Positions 27,794 through 37,614 are shown, numbered from the stretch's first letter. The stretch: DNA of 64,000 nucleotides from Bacteroidota bacterium (GCA_016714535.1 JADKDR010000012.1:62001-126000); one strand, 5' to 3'. Program-made: numbers and translations. The notes: generated by a model not told the origin, from the sequence alone.

Positions 27794-28204
27794 ATGGTTA
27801 GAAATGCAAATGCTGTTTGGAATGGCAGCGGTAAAGAAGGAAGTGGAACCGTTAGCACACAAAGTGGAGCAATAGACAATATGCAATACAGTTACAATTC
27901 GCGATTTGCCGAAGGTACAGGCACCAATCCCGAAGAGTTAGTAGCTGCGGCTCATGCAGGATGTTTTAGCATGAAATTGAGTTTTGTGCTAGGTGCGGCA
28001 GGCTTTACGCCTGACGCAATCAATACACGTTGCGAAATAACACTTGACAATGGTGCTGTAACAAAAAGTCATTTGATAGTAAATGCTACCGTGCCGGGTA
28101 TTGACAAAGAAAAGTTTGAAGCCTGTGTAGCAGAAGCTAAAGCCAATTGCCCCATATCGAAATTATTTACCGCAGAAATTACAAGTGAATCTACGCTTAA
28201 TTAA
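27794..28204 (+). CDS. OsmC/Ohr family peroxiredoxin-like protein
   Basis: 136 residues, usual OsmC length. The two redox cysteines are C57 in HAGCFSM and C119 in ANCPISK, with NPEELVAAAHA before the first. The family reduces organic peroxides using these thiols. Closer to OsmC than to Ohr, judged by the AAHAGCFSM form. It follows the kinase closely and ends before a bidirectional terminator. Confidence 0.92.
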   Translation: MVRNANAVWNGSGKEGSGTVSTQSGAIDNMQYSYNSRFAEGTGTNPEELVAAAHAGCFSMKLSFVLGAAGFTPDAINTRCEITLDNGAVTKSHLIVNATVPGIDKEKFEACVAEAKANCPISKLFTAEITSESTLN

Positions 28205-28252
28205 TAAAGCGTAAGGTAACTACTTGTTGCCTGTTATAAGAAACGATTGAAG

Positions 28253-28274
28253 TCCTGCCTTTGGCAGGATTTTC
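28253..28274. terminator. Convergent terminator between osmC and the outer-membrane gene
   Basis: TCCTGCC pairs with GGCAGGA around a short T loop, with TTTTCTT on the plus side. The overlapping position suggests it serves mainly the plus strand, ending the kinase-OsmC message. Confidence 0.65.
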
Positions 28275-29264
28275 TTATTCAATAGCGTTTAGAAAACTAC
28301 GGTGCCCTACTCCAAAACTTCTCAAAAACTTAAATGCATCTGTGCTTTCACTTTGGTATCTTTTACCCAAAGCTATCGATAGAGAAAACACCACATTGTT
28401 GAGCATGTTTTTGTTTGTGTTGTCTATTCCATTGTTGAACCTAACCCGCTGCAATATTGCATAACCAATCATTGGTGTTACTATTCGGCCCTTAGCAATG
28501 GTAATTTCTGTTCCCGATGAAATAACTAATTGCCTGTGCAAAAACCCAGTGGTAGAAAAATTTTCATTTTTATAATATTCGCGGTGCAAATCAATGTTAT
28601 AACCCAAAAACTGTGCATTAAGAGCAAGTTCAAGATTATCGTTTAACTGTACTGCCGCAGAAATGCTTCGCGGAAAAAACGCATTCAATGAAAAGGGATA
28701 CTTCCTGACATAAAAGCCAAGTAGCGGCAAACAAGGAATACCGGGATTATTTTCGCTACAAACAATACCTGCGTTAATACCGAACGAATTGGAAATCCTG
28801 CCATGCCATAGTAAATAACCATTGTAGTTTATTTGCGCCTGACGCACAACAACTTGATCGCCTTGTTGCACAACGCTGGCCCCGCCTACGAACAGGTTTT
28901 TTCCACCTTTGAAATAAATAAATCGCAATCCGACTCTTAACTGATATAAATCGTGTGTAAGAAAAGTTGCTGCATAGCGAGGTTGAATAAAACCTGCGCG
29001 CACTGCCAATTGGAGGCTCTTGATAGAAAAACGTCCGGCATCAGACCCTTTGCGCACATGATTAATCAAGGGAATCATCACGTTGAGCGCAGTACGATGC
29101 TCTGTTATAACTTTTTCTGCATTGTTGGTCAAAGGCATGGAGTAAGAAGAATTTATTGCCAGGGTCGATGTAAAAAATTTCTCCTTTTTAAATTGCGCTA
29201 TACAAAACGTAGTAAGACAAACTAAGGTGATAGTCTGACATAAGAATATGATCCATTTTCTCAT
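28275..29264 (-). CDS. Outer-membrane beta-barrel-like protein, possibly DUF6268
   Basis: 329 residues from ATG 29264, preferred over 29309 because a signal peptide (MRKWIIFLCQTITLVCLTTFCIAQ) starts there. The remainder alternates short amphipathic strands (SLQLAVRAGFIQPRYA, YQLRVGLRFIYFKGG, GINAGIVCS) ending in LSIALGKRYQ, consistent with a 12- or 14-strand barrel. It may belong to DUF6268, but I recall this only loosely. It is divergent from the [2Fe-2S] gene and convergent with osmC. Function unknown. Confidence 0.65.
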   Translation of the reverse strand: MRKWIIFLCQTITLVCLTTFCIAQFKKEKFFTSTLAINSSYSMPLTNNAEKVITEHRTALNVMIPLINHVRKGSDAGRFSIKSLQLAVRAGFIQPRYAATFLTHDLYQLRVGLRFIYFKGGKNLFVGGASVVQQGDQVVVRQAQINYNGYLLWHGRISNSFGINAGIVCSENNPGIPCLPLLGFYVRKYPFSLNAFFPRSISAAVQLNDNLELALNAQFLGYNIDLHREYYKNENFSTTGFLHRQLVISSGTEITIAKGRIVTPMIGYAILQRVRFNNGIDNTNKNMLNNVVFSLSIALGKRYQSESTDAFKFLRSFGVGHRSFLNAIE

Positions 29265-29313
29265 AACCGATAGTAAAAGCACAAAATATGATACGTGCTT
29301 CAACAGCAAATAT

Positions 29314-29321
29314 TACATTTG
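29314..29321 (+). promoter_or_regulatory. -7 element TACATTTG
   Basis: A perfect TANNTTTG 27 bases before the [2Fe-2S] protein gene. No TTTG -33 box at the expected distance. Confidence 0.4.
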
Positions 29322-29348
29322 CTGCACAACAAAACAATTTTTAGATAA

Positions 29349-29654
29349 ATGAAATTTGAAAAGCATATTTTTATTTGTGCCAACCAACGCGAAGAAGGCG
29401 CTCGCAAAAGTTGCGGCAATGAGCATGGAATGCAATTGGTGCAGGCATTTAAAGCTTCTATCAAGAAACATGGTATAGACTATCCTATACGTACACAAAG
29501 GGCCGGCTGCCTAGACGCTTGTGATACCGGACCAACCATTGTAGTATATCCCGATGGAATTTATTATGCCAATGTGCAACTAGACGATGTAGAAGAAATA
29601 GTAACCAACCATCTTATAAAAAATGAACCTGTTGAAAGACTGAGATTAAAATGA
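29349..29654 (+). CDS. [2Fe-2S] thioredoxin-like ferredoxin
   Basis: 101 residues. Cysteines C10, C22, C54 and C58 (FICANQ, KSCG, AGCLDACD) match the four ligands of thioredoxin-fold [2Fe-2S] ferredoxins, and GPTIVVYPDGIYYANV is the typical end. It carries electrons in the cytoplasm, but its partner is not evident. The stop overlaps the ATG of pyrC by one base (ATGA), so the two are coupled. Confidence 0.88.
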   Translation: MKFEKHIFICANQREEGARKSCGNEHGMQLVQAFKASIKKHGIDYPIRTQRAGCLDACDTGPTIVVYPDGIYYANVQLDDVEEIVTNHLIKNEPVERLRLK

Positions 29655-30988
29655 TAAAGAAAATAATTCGTAATGCTCAAATTGTAAATGAGGGTCGGTC
29701 ATTTTATGGCGATGTTCTGGTGCAAAATGGTATTATAGAAAAAATTGACTCGTCCATTTCGTTACCTGAAGCAGCTACAGAGATAGATGCCGAAAATCTG
29801 GTGCTAATACCCGGTTGTATTGATGATCAGGTGCACTTTCGCGAACCGGGACTAACACATAAAGCAAACCTTTATACCGAATCGCGTGCTGCTGCTGCAG
29901 GAGGCATCACCTCTTTTATGGAAATGCCAAACACGCAACCGCCAGTATTTACACAGCAACTATTACAACAAAAATATGATCTGGCCTCAACCTCTTCGCT
30001 AGTCAATTATTCTTTTTTTATGGGCACATCAAATGATAATTTGGAAGAGCTGCTAAAAACGGATAAAAAAAATGTGTGCGGGATAAAAATATTTATGGGT
30101 TCGTCTACGGGTAATTTGTTGGTGGATAATGAAGATGTGCTTGAAAATATTTTTTCGAAAGTAGATATGCTTATTGCTACCCATTGCGAAGATGAGCATA
30201 CCATTCGCAGTTGCACCGAAGAACTTAAACAAAAATATGGCGATGCTGCCGATGCCCGCATACACCCATTGGTACGTAATCACCAGGCCTGCTACCTAAG
30301 CAGCAGCCGAACAATTAACCTGGCCAAAAAACACAATACACGCCTCCACATACTGCATATAAGTACGAAAGAAGAAACAAGTCTTTTTGATAATACCATT
30401 CCTTTATCGCAAAAAAGAATTACTGCCGAAGCATGTATACATCACTTGTGGTTTAGTGATAAGGATTATGCAACAAAAAAGAATTTTATAAAATGGAACC
30501 CTTCTATAAAAACAGAAGAAGACCGCACTGCAATATGGCAAGCGTTGTTGGATAACCACATTGATGTACTTGCTACCGACCATGCCCCACATACGATTGA
30601 CGAAAAAAATATGCCCTATTGGAATGCACCATCAGGCGGGCCGTTGGTGCAACATGCGCTGCCGGCCATGCTTCATTGCATGCAACAAGGTAAACTAACG
30701 CTGGGGCAAGTGGTTGAAAAGTTTTGTCATGCTCCTGCCCAATGCTTTCAAATTGAAAAACGCGGTTTTTTGCGCGAAGGATACTTTGCAGATATGGTAT
30801 TGATAGACATGAATAAACCAAGTACCGTAACCAGGGAAAATATTTTATACAAATGCAACTGGTCGCCCTTTGAGGGTCAAACTTTTGGAGCATCGGTCGT
30901 GCACACCTTAGTCAATGGCAACCTGGTATACAGTAATGGTAACATAGTAGAAGGCAACACCGGTGAGCGCTTAACATTTAATCGTTAA
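29651..30988 (+). CDS. pyrC: Dihydroorotase
   Basis: 445 residues, amidohydrolase fold. The enzyme closes N-carbamoyl-aspartate to dihydroorotate in pyrimidine synthesis. The metal-binding opening is DDQVHFREPGLTHKAN (residues 58-72), KIFMGSSTGNL carries the carbamylated lysine, ATHCED and LHILHIST give histidines, and VLATDHAPHT the catalytic aspartate. The usual DxHxH reads DDQVH here, with Gln replacing the first histidine. I recall the same spelling in other Bacteroidota sequences but cannot verify it. The lipoprotein gene follows after 2 bases. Confidence 0.93.
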   Translation: MIKKIIRNAQIVNEGRSFYGDVLVQNGIIEKIDSSISLPEAATEIDAENLVLIPGCIDDQVHFREPGLTHKANLYTESRAAAAGGITSFMEMPNTQPPVFTQQLLQQKYDLASTSSLVNYSFFMGTSNDNLEELLKTDKKNVCGIKIFMGSSTGNLLVDNEDVLENIFSKVDMLIATHCEDEHTIRSCTEELKQKYGDAADARIHPLVRNHQACYLSSSRTINLAKKHNTRLHILHISTKEETSLFDNTIPLSQKRITAEACIHHLWFSDKDYATKKNFIKWNPSIKTEEDRTAIWQALLDNHIDVLATDHAPHTIDEKNMPYWNAPSGGPLVQHALPAMLHCMQQGKLTLGQVVEKFCHAPAQCFQIEKRGFLREGYFADMVLIDMNKPSTVTRENILYKCNWSPFEGQTFGASVVHTLVNGNLVYSNGNIVEGNTGERLTFNR

Positions 30989-30990
30989 TC

Positions 30991-31332
30991 ATGCAAAAGA
31001 AATTGCGTCCACTCTTCTTGCTTTGTGCTTTTTTTCTTTGCGCTTGTGGCAACAATCAGGTTGAAAAAGAAAACGTTATTCCTCCCGACATACTAAAACA
31101 AGAGCAGATGGTAGCTCTTTTAAAAGATTTGCAAATGGCAGAAGCGGCCATTTCGCTTCGCAATCAGGATACAACCAATGCTCGCAGCCTTGCCCCGGGA
31201 GTTTATAAATTCGTGTTTGAAAAACACAAAATTACCCCTGCCCAATTTGAAAATAATATGAGCTTTTACACTTCGCATCCAGTACTCATGCATAAGGTGT
31301 ATCAGGAGGTAAGTGATGAGTTGGGAAAATAA
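30991..31332 (+). CDS. DUF4296 lipoprotein
   Basis: 113 residues with a lipoprotein signal (LLCAFFLCACGNN; Cys about residue 19). The core IPPDILKQEQMVALLKDLQMAEA and the FVFEKHKITPAQFENNMSFYTSHP motif identify DUF4296, a domain of unknown function restricted to Bacteroidota. It follows pyrC by two bases in one operon, an arrangement I recall in relatives. Confidence 0.88.
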   Translation: MQKKLRPLFLLCAFFLCACGNNQVEKENVIPPDILKQEQMVALLKDLQMAEAAISLRNQDTTNARSLAPGVYKFVFEKHKITPAQFENNMSFYTSHPVLMHKVYQEVSDELGK

Positions 31333-31437
31333 TTTTATTGGTGTATAATTTTGGTTTTCACGCAAAGCCAAAATTTCTTAAATCATCAATTGACATCTGC
31401 ACTTTCAAAAATTTTTTTTTTGAGCAAATTATCAGAA

Positions 31438-32823
31438 TCACTGTTTTAATACCACAAATTTCACTTGCCTTTGTATCTCGTTATTGCTTAGTGTGGCAAT
31501 ATAAAGGCCATTTGGCACATGACTGATATCTACAGCCTCTCCAACAGTATAAGTGCCTTTTAGAATTTGATTGCCAATTCCATCGTATATGGTAAGGGTT
31601 ACTTGCCTGCTTTGCATGGCAGTTGGCAATGCAAAAGTTACATACTCATTTGCAGGGTTTGGAAACGCACTCACCTCATCTTGCTGTGGCAATTCTATTT
31701 GATTGGTGAAAATGGTGTTGCCGAGGGAGTCAAATTTTATTAAGGTTATTTGCAATTCCCAATTCGCATCGTACATTAGACCTAACAAGGCTATTCCTCC
31801 ATCATGAGTTGGCTTGAGCGATTGTTTTCCAAAGTCTAAGCCAGTATTTACCGACCAAAGTGAATCACCATTGGCATTAATCATTCCCAATTTTCTATTT
31901 CGAAAAGTAATATACCTATCATTTGAATATTGAGCAAATAAAGTATGTGCAGAGCTATGATTAATGCCATTTGGTACTATCAAAAATGAATACCTCTTTG
32001 TCCACATAGTATCACCATTGTATCTATTTACTTTCATTAGCTGCCAATCGTTCCCATTTGTGCAAAACAAATAATTGCTATCGGGTAACATGCAGCCACC
32101 GTCAACCGAATACAAATCCAGATCCCATACAGGAGAATTGCCTAATTCACGTTCCCAAAGAACATTTCCAAAATTATCGAGCTTGGTGATATAGTAATTA
32201 CTATCCGGATCGAAAAATCCAGCACCATAGGTAATAAAATTTCCATCAAAATCCTGCATGGAGCCAATACCCAAATAACAAAATACTGTATTAAACCATT
32301 CCATATTTAACAACGAATCAAACTTATGTACATTCGGAGTGCCATCACATGCAGAGGTAGTTAAATATCCACCATCGCTGCACTCGATTAGGCGACTAAC
32401 ATAATTTGTTTTAACCGAATTTGTATTTGTCCAAATTGAATCCCCATTAAAATTTAGTAATGTAAATGTATGCTGACTATTCGGAGGTTGATGGTAATAC
32501 ATACCAGTTGCCAAGAGTAATGTATCTTGGTAAAGTTGAATTCCAGCTAAAAATCCTGGTAAATAATAGTACTTCTTCTTCCAAATCAAGTCTCCGAATT
32601 TATCAACGCGAAGTAAAAAGTCATATCCAGCTGAATCTAATGCGATACCAATAATTACAAAACTAGAGTCTGGAAGCTCAATAAATTGGTATGGTTCTTT
32701 TGAACCAATATAAGGATACATTTTAGCAAATGTAATTTGTTGGGCTTGCGCTAAATTGATTGAAAAAAAAATTAGGCATGATAGTCCTATTATTACAGCA
32801 ATATTAATATTTGAGCGTTTCAT
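31438..32823 (-). CDS. Secreted T9SS-cargo protein with propeller-like repeats
   Basis: 461 residues with a signal peptide (IIGLSCLIFFSINLAQAQ). The body has repeated WxKKYY, GGYLTTS, DNFGNVLWERELG and DSLWSVNTGLDFG units, a blade-like periodicity related to the one in the gene at 15611. The last 80 residues (VSAFPNPANEYV, TIYDGIGNQIL, VPNGLYIATL, KFVVLKQ) are a type A T9SS sorting domain. The gene lies head-to-tail with the fragment at 32833, with 9 bases between. Confidence 0.82.
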   Translation of the reverse strand: MKRSNINIAVIIGLSCLIFFSINLAQAQQITFAKMYPYIGSKEPYQFIELPDSSFVIIGIALDSAGYDFLLRVDKFGDLIWKKKYYYLPGFLAGIQLYQDTLLLATGMYYHQPPNSQHTFTLLNFNGDSIWTNTNSVKTNYVSRLIECSDGGYLTTSACDGTPNVHKFDSLLNMEWFNTVFCYLGIGSMQDFDGNFITYGAGFFDPDSNYYITKLDNFGNVLWERELGNSPVWDLDLYSVDGGCMLPDSNYLFCTNGNDWQLMKVNRYNGDTMWTKRYSFLIVPNGINHSSAHTLFAQYSNDRYITFRNRKLGMINANGDSLWSVNTGLDFGKQSLKPTHDGGIALLGLMYDANWELQITLIKFDSLGNTIFTNQIELPQQDEVSAFPNPANEYVTFALPTAMQSRQVTLTIYDGIGNQILKGTYTVGEAVDISHVPNGLYIATLSNNEIQRQVKFVVLKQ

Positions 32824-32832
32824 AAACTGAAA

Positions 32833-33537
32833 TTAATTTAATTGAAACGGTATGTTGATTACATTCCGCTCAGTTATAACTCTTAATATATAATGACCTG
32901 TAACAGCTTTTAATCGCAGAATGCTTAGAGTGCCTTTTGCTCCGGAAATTGATAATTCGAAATCACTACTACAATCTTCCCCAACCATATTGTATATTCT
33001 ATTATCAACCATCTTTTCATCTAAGGTATTTTTAATAGTAACTGTTCCCGTTTCTGTTATAGGATTTGGTTCAATCTTTATTTCTATTTGATTCTTGAGA
33101 GACACATTAAGCAACTTTTGTGGTTCCGTATTAATTATTTGTGTTATTATTTGAGCGTTACCGGCACAATTTTCATGACTCATTATTGCCGACCATGTAT
33201 CTTCTAATCGAAGTATTGTATTGGGAAAAGCAACTAATGCAGGATAGTTTGTTGATAGAATATTTACATCATTTAATCCATATTGAAAATATTGGAAACC
33301 AGCATTGATATTTACATTCCCCCATTTAGGCAATTGATTGGAAATATTAAGGTAAGAGTTATATATTGGATCGTAATTATCAGTATTGTCAAATTGTTTG
33401 ACAAATACTGTTTCAATTTCAGGAAAAAAATGTTCGCCCACATCACCATTTACATCAGGCCATCCATTTGTGCTCCATTCGCATTGCCCTGCAAAAAGGT
33501 CGCCAAGCCATGAAGGATCGGTGCAATTACCTGACAC
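32833..33537 (-). CDS. T9SS-cargo protein, N-terminus missing
   Basis: Minus-strand frame of 234 residues from a GTG; the frame stays open to about 33610, where an in-frame TGA ends it. Upstream codons (NKKITITPWLRTVGNVSGNC) fit the same protein, but there is no ATG and no signal peptide. The segment SWLGDLFAGQCEWSTNGWPDVNGD is distinctive but unknown to me. The last 90 residues (IEPNPITETGTVTI, RIYNMVGE, TGHYILRVI) are a degenerate T9SS sorting domain. The gene seems to be the 3' remnant of a larger secreted protein. Confidence 0.55.
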   Translation of the reverse strand: MSGNCTDPSWLGDLFAGQCEWSTNGWPDVNGDVGEHFFPEIETVFVKQFDNTDNYDPIYNSYLNISNQLPKWGNVNINAGFQYFQYGLNDVNILSTNYPALVAFPNTILRLEDTWSAIMSHENCAGNAQIITQIINTEPQKLLNVSLKNQIEIKIEPNPITETGTVTIKNTLDEKMVDNRIYNMVGEDCSSDFELSISGAKGTLSILRLKAVTGHYILRVITERNVINIPFQLN

Positions 33538-33667
33538 GTTGCCAACTGTTCTTAACCAAGGGGTTATGGTTATTTTTTTATTAGAAGAATTATTATCAAT
33601 ACATCAATGGCAATTCGCCTTACCAACTTCCCCAACAAAAAACTATTATTGCACATTCAAATTAATT

Positions 33668-35239
33668 ATGGCTGGAAAAAGAAGACAAGTTGATTTTTTG
33701 GTTATAGGCAGTGGAATTGCTGGCCTCACCTATTCGCTCAAAGTGGCGGACAAGGGGAAGGTGCTAATCATAACCAAAGCCAACGAAGACGAATCGAATA
33801 CCAAATATGCGCAGGGAGGCATTGCTGCTGTTACGGTTGCTTCCGATAGTTTCGAAAAACATATAACAGACACCCTGATAGCTGGCGATGGTGAATGTGA
33901 TGAGCACATTGTACGCATAGTTGTTACCGAAGGCAGCGAACGTGTACAGGAACTGATACAATGGGGAACAGAGTTTGACAAGAAGCACGATGGCACCTAC
34001 GACCTTGCCATGGAAGGTGGGCATAGTGAGCATCGCATACTACATCACAAAGATATTACCGGTTACGAAATTGAACAGACCTTACTCGAGCGTGTGCATG
34101 CCCATCCAAACATTGAATTGGTAACACACTACTTTGCCATTGATGTAATTACACAACATCACCTGGGTGTTGACGTAAAACGCGGCACACCGGGAATAGA
34201 ATGTTATGGTGTGTATGCATTAAATCTTAACACCAATGAAATTGATACCATACTTGCACGCGTAACCTTGATGGCCACGGGAGGCGCAGGGCATGTATAT
34301 AAAACCACAACCAATCCAAAAATTGCTACCGGAGATGGAGTTGCCATGGTATACCGTGCCAAAGGCACGGTGGCAGGAATGGAATATATACAGTTTCACC
34401 CAACAGCATTGTATAATGCGGGCGATAATCCATGTTTCCTCATTAGCGAAGCAGTGCGTGGCTTTGGTGGGATATTAAAAAACGAAGAAGGCAACGAGTT
34501 TATGCATTTGTATGATGAGCGCAAATCTCTGGCCCCACGCGATATAGTAGCACGTGCCATTGATAATGAAATGAAAAAACGCGGTGAGCCAAATATGTTT
34601 CTCGATTGCAGGCATACTGACATCGAAAAATTTAAAGAACACTTTCCCAATATTTATAACAAATGTCTGAGCATAGGAATAGATTGTGCTAAAGATATGA
34701 TACCTGTGGTACCTGCCTGTCACTATATGTGTGGAGGTATAAAGGTTGATGAGCATGGGTTAAGCAACATAACTTCGTTGTATGCAGTAGGCGAATGTGC
34801 AAGCACCGGTTTGCATGGTGCCAACCGACTTGCATCTAATTCCTTGCTCGAAGCAGTAGTTTTTTCGCATCGCGCAGCTATGCATTCGCTATCTTTTTTT
34901 AATACCATGCAATTTAAAAACGAAGTCCCCGATTGGAATGCCGAAGGAACTACGCAACCCAACGAAATGGTTTTGATTACCGAAAACATGCACGAGCTTC
35001 AAAATGTGATGAGCAATTATGTGGGCATAGTAAGGAGCAATCAGCGGCTAAAGCGAGCCATGGACCGCTTACGCATTATATATGGAGAGACCGAGGCCTT
35101 GTATGGCCGCACGGTGGTATCACAAAGATTATGTGAACTGCGTAATCTGATTAATGTAGCTTATATCGTTGTAAAGTCTGCAATGATAAATAATGAAAAC
35201 AAAGGCTTACACTATAACATAGATAATATACGTTCCTGA
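33668..35239 (+). CDS. nadB: L-aspartate oxidase
   Basis: 523 residues from ATG 33668; the frame extends upstream without homology. NadB oxidises aspartate to iminoaspartate in quinolinate/NAD synthesis. Seen here: FAD loop DFLVIGSGIAGL at residue 8, KYAQGGIAA, MEGGHSEHRILHHKD, EYIQFHPTALY, ISEAVRGFGGIL, ARDIVARAID-like PRDIVARAID, PACHYMCGGIKVDEHG and GLHGANRLASNSLLEAVVF. nadA and nadC are not next to it. The LuxE-like gene follows after 2 bases. Confidence 0.95.
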   Translation: MAGKRRQVDFLVIGSGIAGLTYSLKVADKGKVLIITKANEDESNTKYAQGGIAAVTVASDSFEKHITDTLIAGDGECDEHIVRIVVTEGSERVQELIQWGTEFDKKHDGTYDLAMEGGHSEHRILHHKDITGYEIEQTLLERVHAHPNIELVTHYFAIDVITQHHLGVDVKRGTPGIECYGVYALNLNTNEIDTILARVTLMATGGAGHVYKTTTNPKIATGDGVAMVYRAKGTVAGMEYIQFHPTALYNAGDNPCFLISEAVRGFGGILKNEEGNEFMHLYDERKSLAPRDIVARAIDNEMKKRGEPNMFLDCRHTDIEKFKEHFPNIYNKCLSIGIDCAKDMIPVVPACHYMCGGIKVDEHGLSNITSLYAVGECASTGLHGANRLASNSLLEAVVFSHRAAMHSLSFFNTMQFKNEVPDWNAEGTTQPNEMVLITENMHELQNVMSNYVGIVRSNQRLKRAMDRLRIIYGETEALYGRTVVSQRLCELRNLINVAYIVVKSAMINNENKGLHYNIDNIRS

Positions 35240-35241
35240 TT

Positions 35242-36231
35242 TTGAATTTTGATAGCACGGTTTTTACAAAAAATATTTTCGGCACTTCATTAGATTTTGA
35301 AGTTGCTGCAATGGAGCTATTCCATTATCAAGCGAAGCATGTTCCCGTGTATGCAAAATACCTTTCGCTATTAAATAAAAAGCCCGAACAAATTACATCC
35401 ATTGATGATATACCATTTATGCCGGTACAATTTTTTAAAACACATCAGGTACTTGCAAATGGACGTGAGGCAGAAATCACTTTCGAAAGTTCGTCAACCT
35501 CCGGCACTGGTGTGAGCAAACATGGTGTGGCTGATGTAAGGTTATACATGGATTCCTTTATTAACTGCTTTACGCATTTTTATGGCAACCCTGGCGACTA
35601 TTGTTTTCTATGCCTGCTTCCATCTTATTTGGAAAGAGAATCTTCGTCACTGGTGTATATGTGTAATGAATTAATAAAAAGAAGCAACCATACAGCAAGT
35701 GGCTTTTATCTTGATAATTATAAAACGCTGGCATCGGTTCTTAAGGAAATGAACAGCAAAGGAGTAAACACCATTTTGTTGGGTGTAACGTATGCCTTGC
35801 TCGACCTTGCCGAGCAGTTTCCACAAACATTAGAAAATGTGATTATAATGGAAACCGGAGGCATGAAAGGTAAACGGCAAGAACTCTTGCGCGAGCAAGT
35901 GCATCGGCAATTGCAACAAGCCTTTGGTTGCAGCACCATACATTCGGAATATGGCATGACCGAACTACTTAGTCAGGCATACTCGAGCGGCCTAGGCAAG
36001 TTTAAATGCCCGCCTTGGATGCACGTATTAACGTATCAACTGAATGATCCCTTTACTAAATGTAAGCCTGAAGAAACGGGTGGTATTCAAATTATTGATT
36101 TGGCTAATGTCTATTCATGCGCTTTTTTGCAAACGCAGGATATCGGAAAAATCCATTACGATAACACGTTTGAAATACTTGGACGACTAGAATACAGCGA
36201 CTTACGAGGCTGCAACCTGATGATTAATTAA
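35242..36231 (+). CDS. LuxE/PaaK-like acyl-protein synthetase or acyltransferase
   Basis: 329 residues from a TTG (MNFDSTVFTKNIFG), two bases after nadB. The motifs are VAAMELFHYQAKHVPVYAKYL, IPFMPVQFFKTHQV, FESSSTSGTG (acyl-adenylate P-loop), SSLVYMCNELI, METGGMKGKRQELLREQVH and HSEYGMTELLSQAYS. This is the ANL-like LuxE fold, without the second half of full ligases. It may activate an acyl chain and pass it to an unknown acceptor. The role in Bacteroidota is not settled. The start is a TTG, chosen because the N-terminal family region lies upstream of the first ATG. Confidence 0.85.
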   Translation: MNFDSTVFTKNIFGTSLDFEVAAMELFHYQAKHVPVYAKYLSLLNKKPEQITSIDDIPFMPVQFFKTHQVLANGREAEITFESSSTSGTGVSKHGVADVRLYMDSFINCFTHFYGNPGDYCFLCLLPSYLERESSSLVYMCNELIKRSNHTASGFYLDNYKTLASVLKEMNSKGVNTILLGVTYALLDLAEQFPQTLENVIIMETGGMKGKRQELLREQVHRQLQQAFGCSTIHSEYGMTELLSQAYSSGLGKFKCPPWMHVLTYQLNDPFTKCKPEETGGIQIIDLANVYSCAFLQTQDIGKIHYDNTFEILGRLEYSDLRGCNLMIN

Positions 36232-36316
36232 GAAGCAGGCAACCCATTTGAATTGGCATTAAAAAATAGCACCTTTGCGTGCTGAAACATGAAATAATAA
36301 GGAGAAAGAAAACAGG

Positions 36317-37564
36317 ATGAAAAATAAAAATACAGCAGACGACAAGTGCAGTTTTTGTGGACGCGATAAGGGGCCTAACACGATATTAATTGCAGGTCAA
36401 ACAGGTAACATATGTTCGGAGTGTGTGGGGCATGCAGCCAATTTATTAAAAGAAGAAACTTTATCAAAAAGCCATAAATCATTTGCACAAAATCTTCTAC
36501 TGAAACCTACCGATATTAAACAGCACCTCGATCAATTTGTTATTGGACAAAATCAGGCAAAGAAAGTATTGTCGGTAGCGGTTTATAATCATTACAAACG
36601 CATAAATTACAAATCGAAATCTAAAACCGAAGTTGACATTGATAAATCAAATATCATTGTTGTTGGCGAAACGGGAACAGGCAAAACCTTGCTGGCGCGT
36701 ACCATTGCAAAAATATTAAATGTACCATTTTGTATAGCTGATGCCACGGTAATTACCGAAGCTGGATATGTGGGCGAAGATGTAGAGAGTGTGCTCTCGC
36801 GCTTGTTACAAGCTGCTGATTTTGATGTGGCTGCCGCTGAGCGCGGCATTGTATATATTGACGAAATTGATAAAATTGCCCGTAAGGGTGATAACCCTTC
36901 TATTACACGTGATGTAAGTGGCGAAGGGGTGCAACAAGGTCTATTGAAATTGCTTGAAGGGTCTATTATCAATGTGCCTCCATATGGTGGTCGCAAGCAT
37001 CCCGAACAAAAGATGATTGCTGTGAATTCTGAAAACATCCTTTTTATATGTGGTGGTGCTTTTGTTGGTATTGATAAAATAATTCAACGCAGGTTAAACA
37101 CACATTCACTTGGGTTTAATAAGCAAAAGGATACCGAAAGTATAGATAAAGAAAACCTATATAAATACCTGGCACCAACCGACTTAAAAACTTTTGGACT
37201 GATACCTGAACTTATCGGCCGGCTTCCGGTAATTACTGCGCTCGAACCTCTTGACAGGGCAGCACTGCGGGCCATCTTAACCGAACCAAAAAATGCGTTG
37301 ATTAAACAGTATCAGCAACTTTTCGACATGGAAAAAATCAAACTTGATTTTGATGAGGCAGCCCTCGACTTAATAGTTGATAAGGCTATCGAATTTAAAT
37401 TAGGAGCACGTGGGTTACGTTCTATTTGCGAAGCAGTAATGTTAGATGCTATGTATGAGTTGCCAAGCGAAAAAAATAAAAACATTCAATTGCTAACCAT
37501 CAATGATGATTATGTTGCAAGCAAACTGCAACAAGCTAATCTAAATAAAATGCGTGTGGCCTAA
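36317..37564 (+). CDS. clpX: ATP-dependent Clp protease ATP-binding subunit ClpX
   Basis: 415 residues. The zinc-binding domain has C11, C14, C33 and C36. Walker A is GETGTGKT (117-124), the pore loop ends GYVGEDVES, and Walker B is GIVYIDEIDKIA. RKGDNPSITRDVSGEGVQQ, sensor 1 and PELIGRLP complete the AAA+ domain. The C-terminal domain has LGARGLRSICEAVMLD. ClpX unfolds tagged proteins for ClpP. clpP is not in this window. It is a single-gene unit, followed by a small hairpin. Confidence 0.97.
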   Translation: MKNKNTADDKCSFCGRDKGPNTILIAGQTGNICSECVGHAANLLKEETLSKSHKSFAQNLLLKPTDIKQHLDQFVIGQNQAKKVLSVAVYNHYKRINYKSKSKTEVDIDKSNIIVVGETGTGKTLLARTIAKILNVPFCIADATVITEAGYVGEDVESVLSRLLQAADFDVAAAERGIVYIDEIDKIARKGDNPSITRDVSGEGVQQGLLKLLEGSIINVPPYGGRKHPEQKMIAVNSENILFICGGAFVGIDKIIQRRLNTHSLGFNKQKDTESIDKENLYKYLAPTDLKTFGLIPELIGRLPVITALEPLDRAALRAILTEPKNALIKQYQQLFDMEKIKLDFDEAALDLIVDKAIEFKLGARGLRSICEAVMLDAMYELPSEKNKNIQLLTINDDYVASKLQQANLNKMRVA

Positions 37565-37594
37565 GTTGGTACAACAGGGAAACCCGCATGTAAA

Positions 37595-37614
37595 AAACAA
37601 CCTGAAGGTTGTTT
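37595..37614. terminator. Perfect hairpin after clpX, weak terminator
   Basis: AAACAACC pairs with GGTTGTTT around TGAA. The plus strand has only a short T run, so termination of clpX transcripts is uncertain. Confidence 0.4.
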
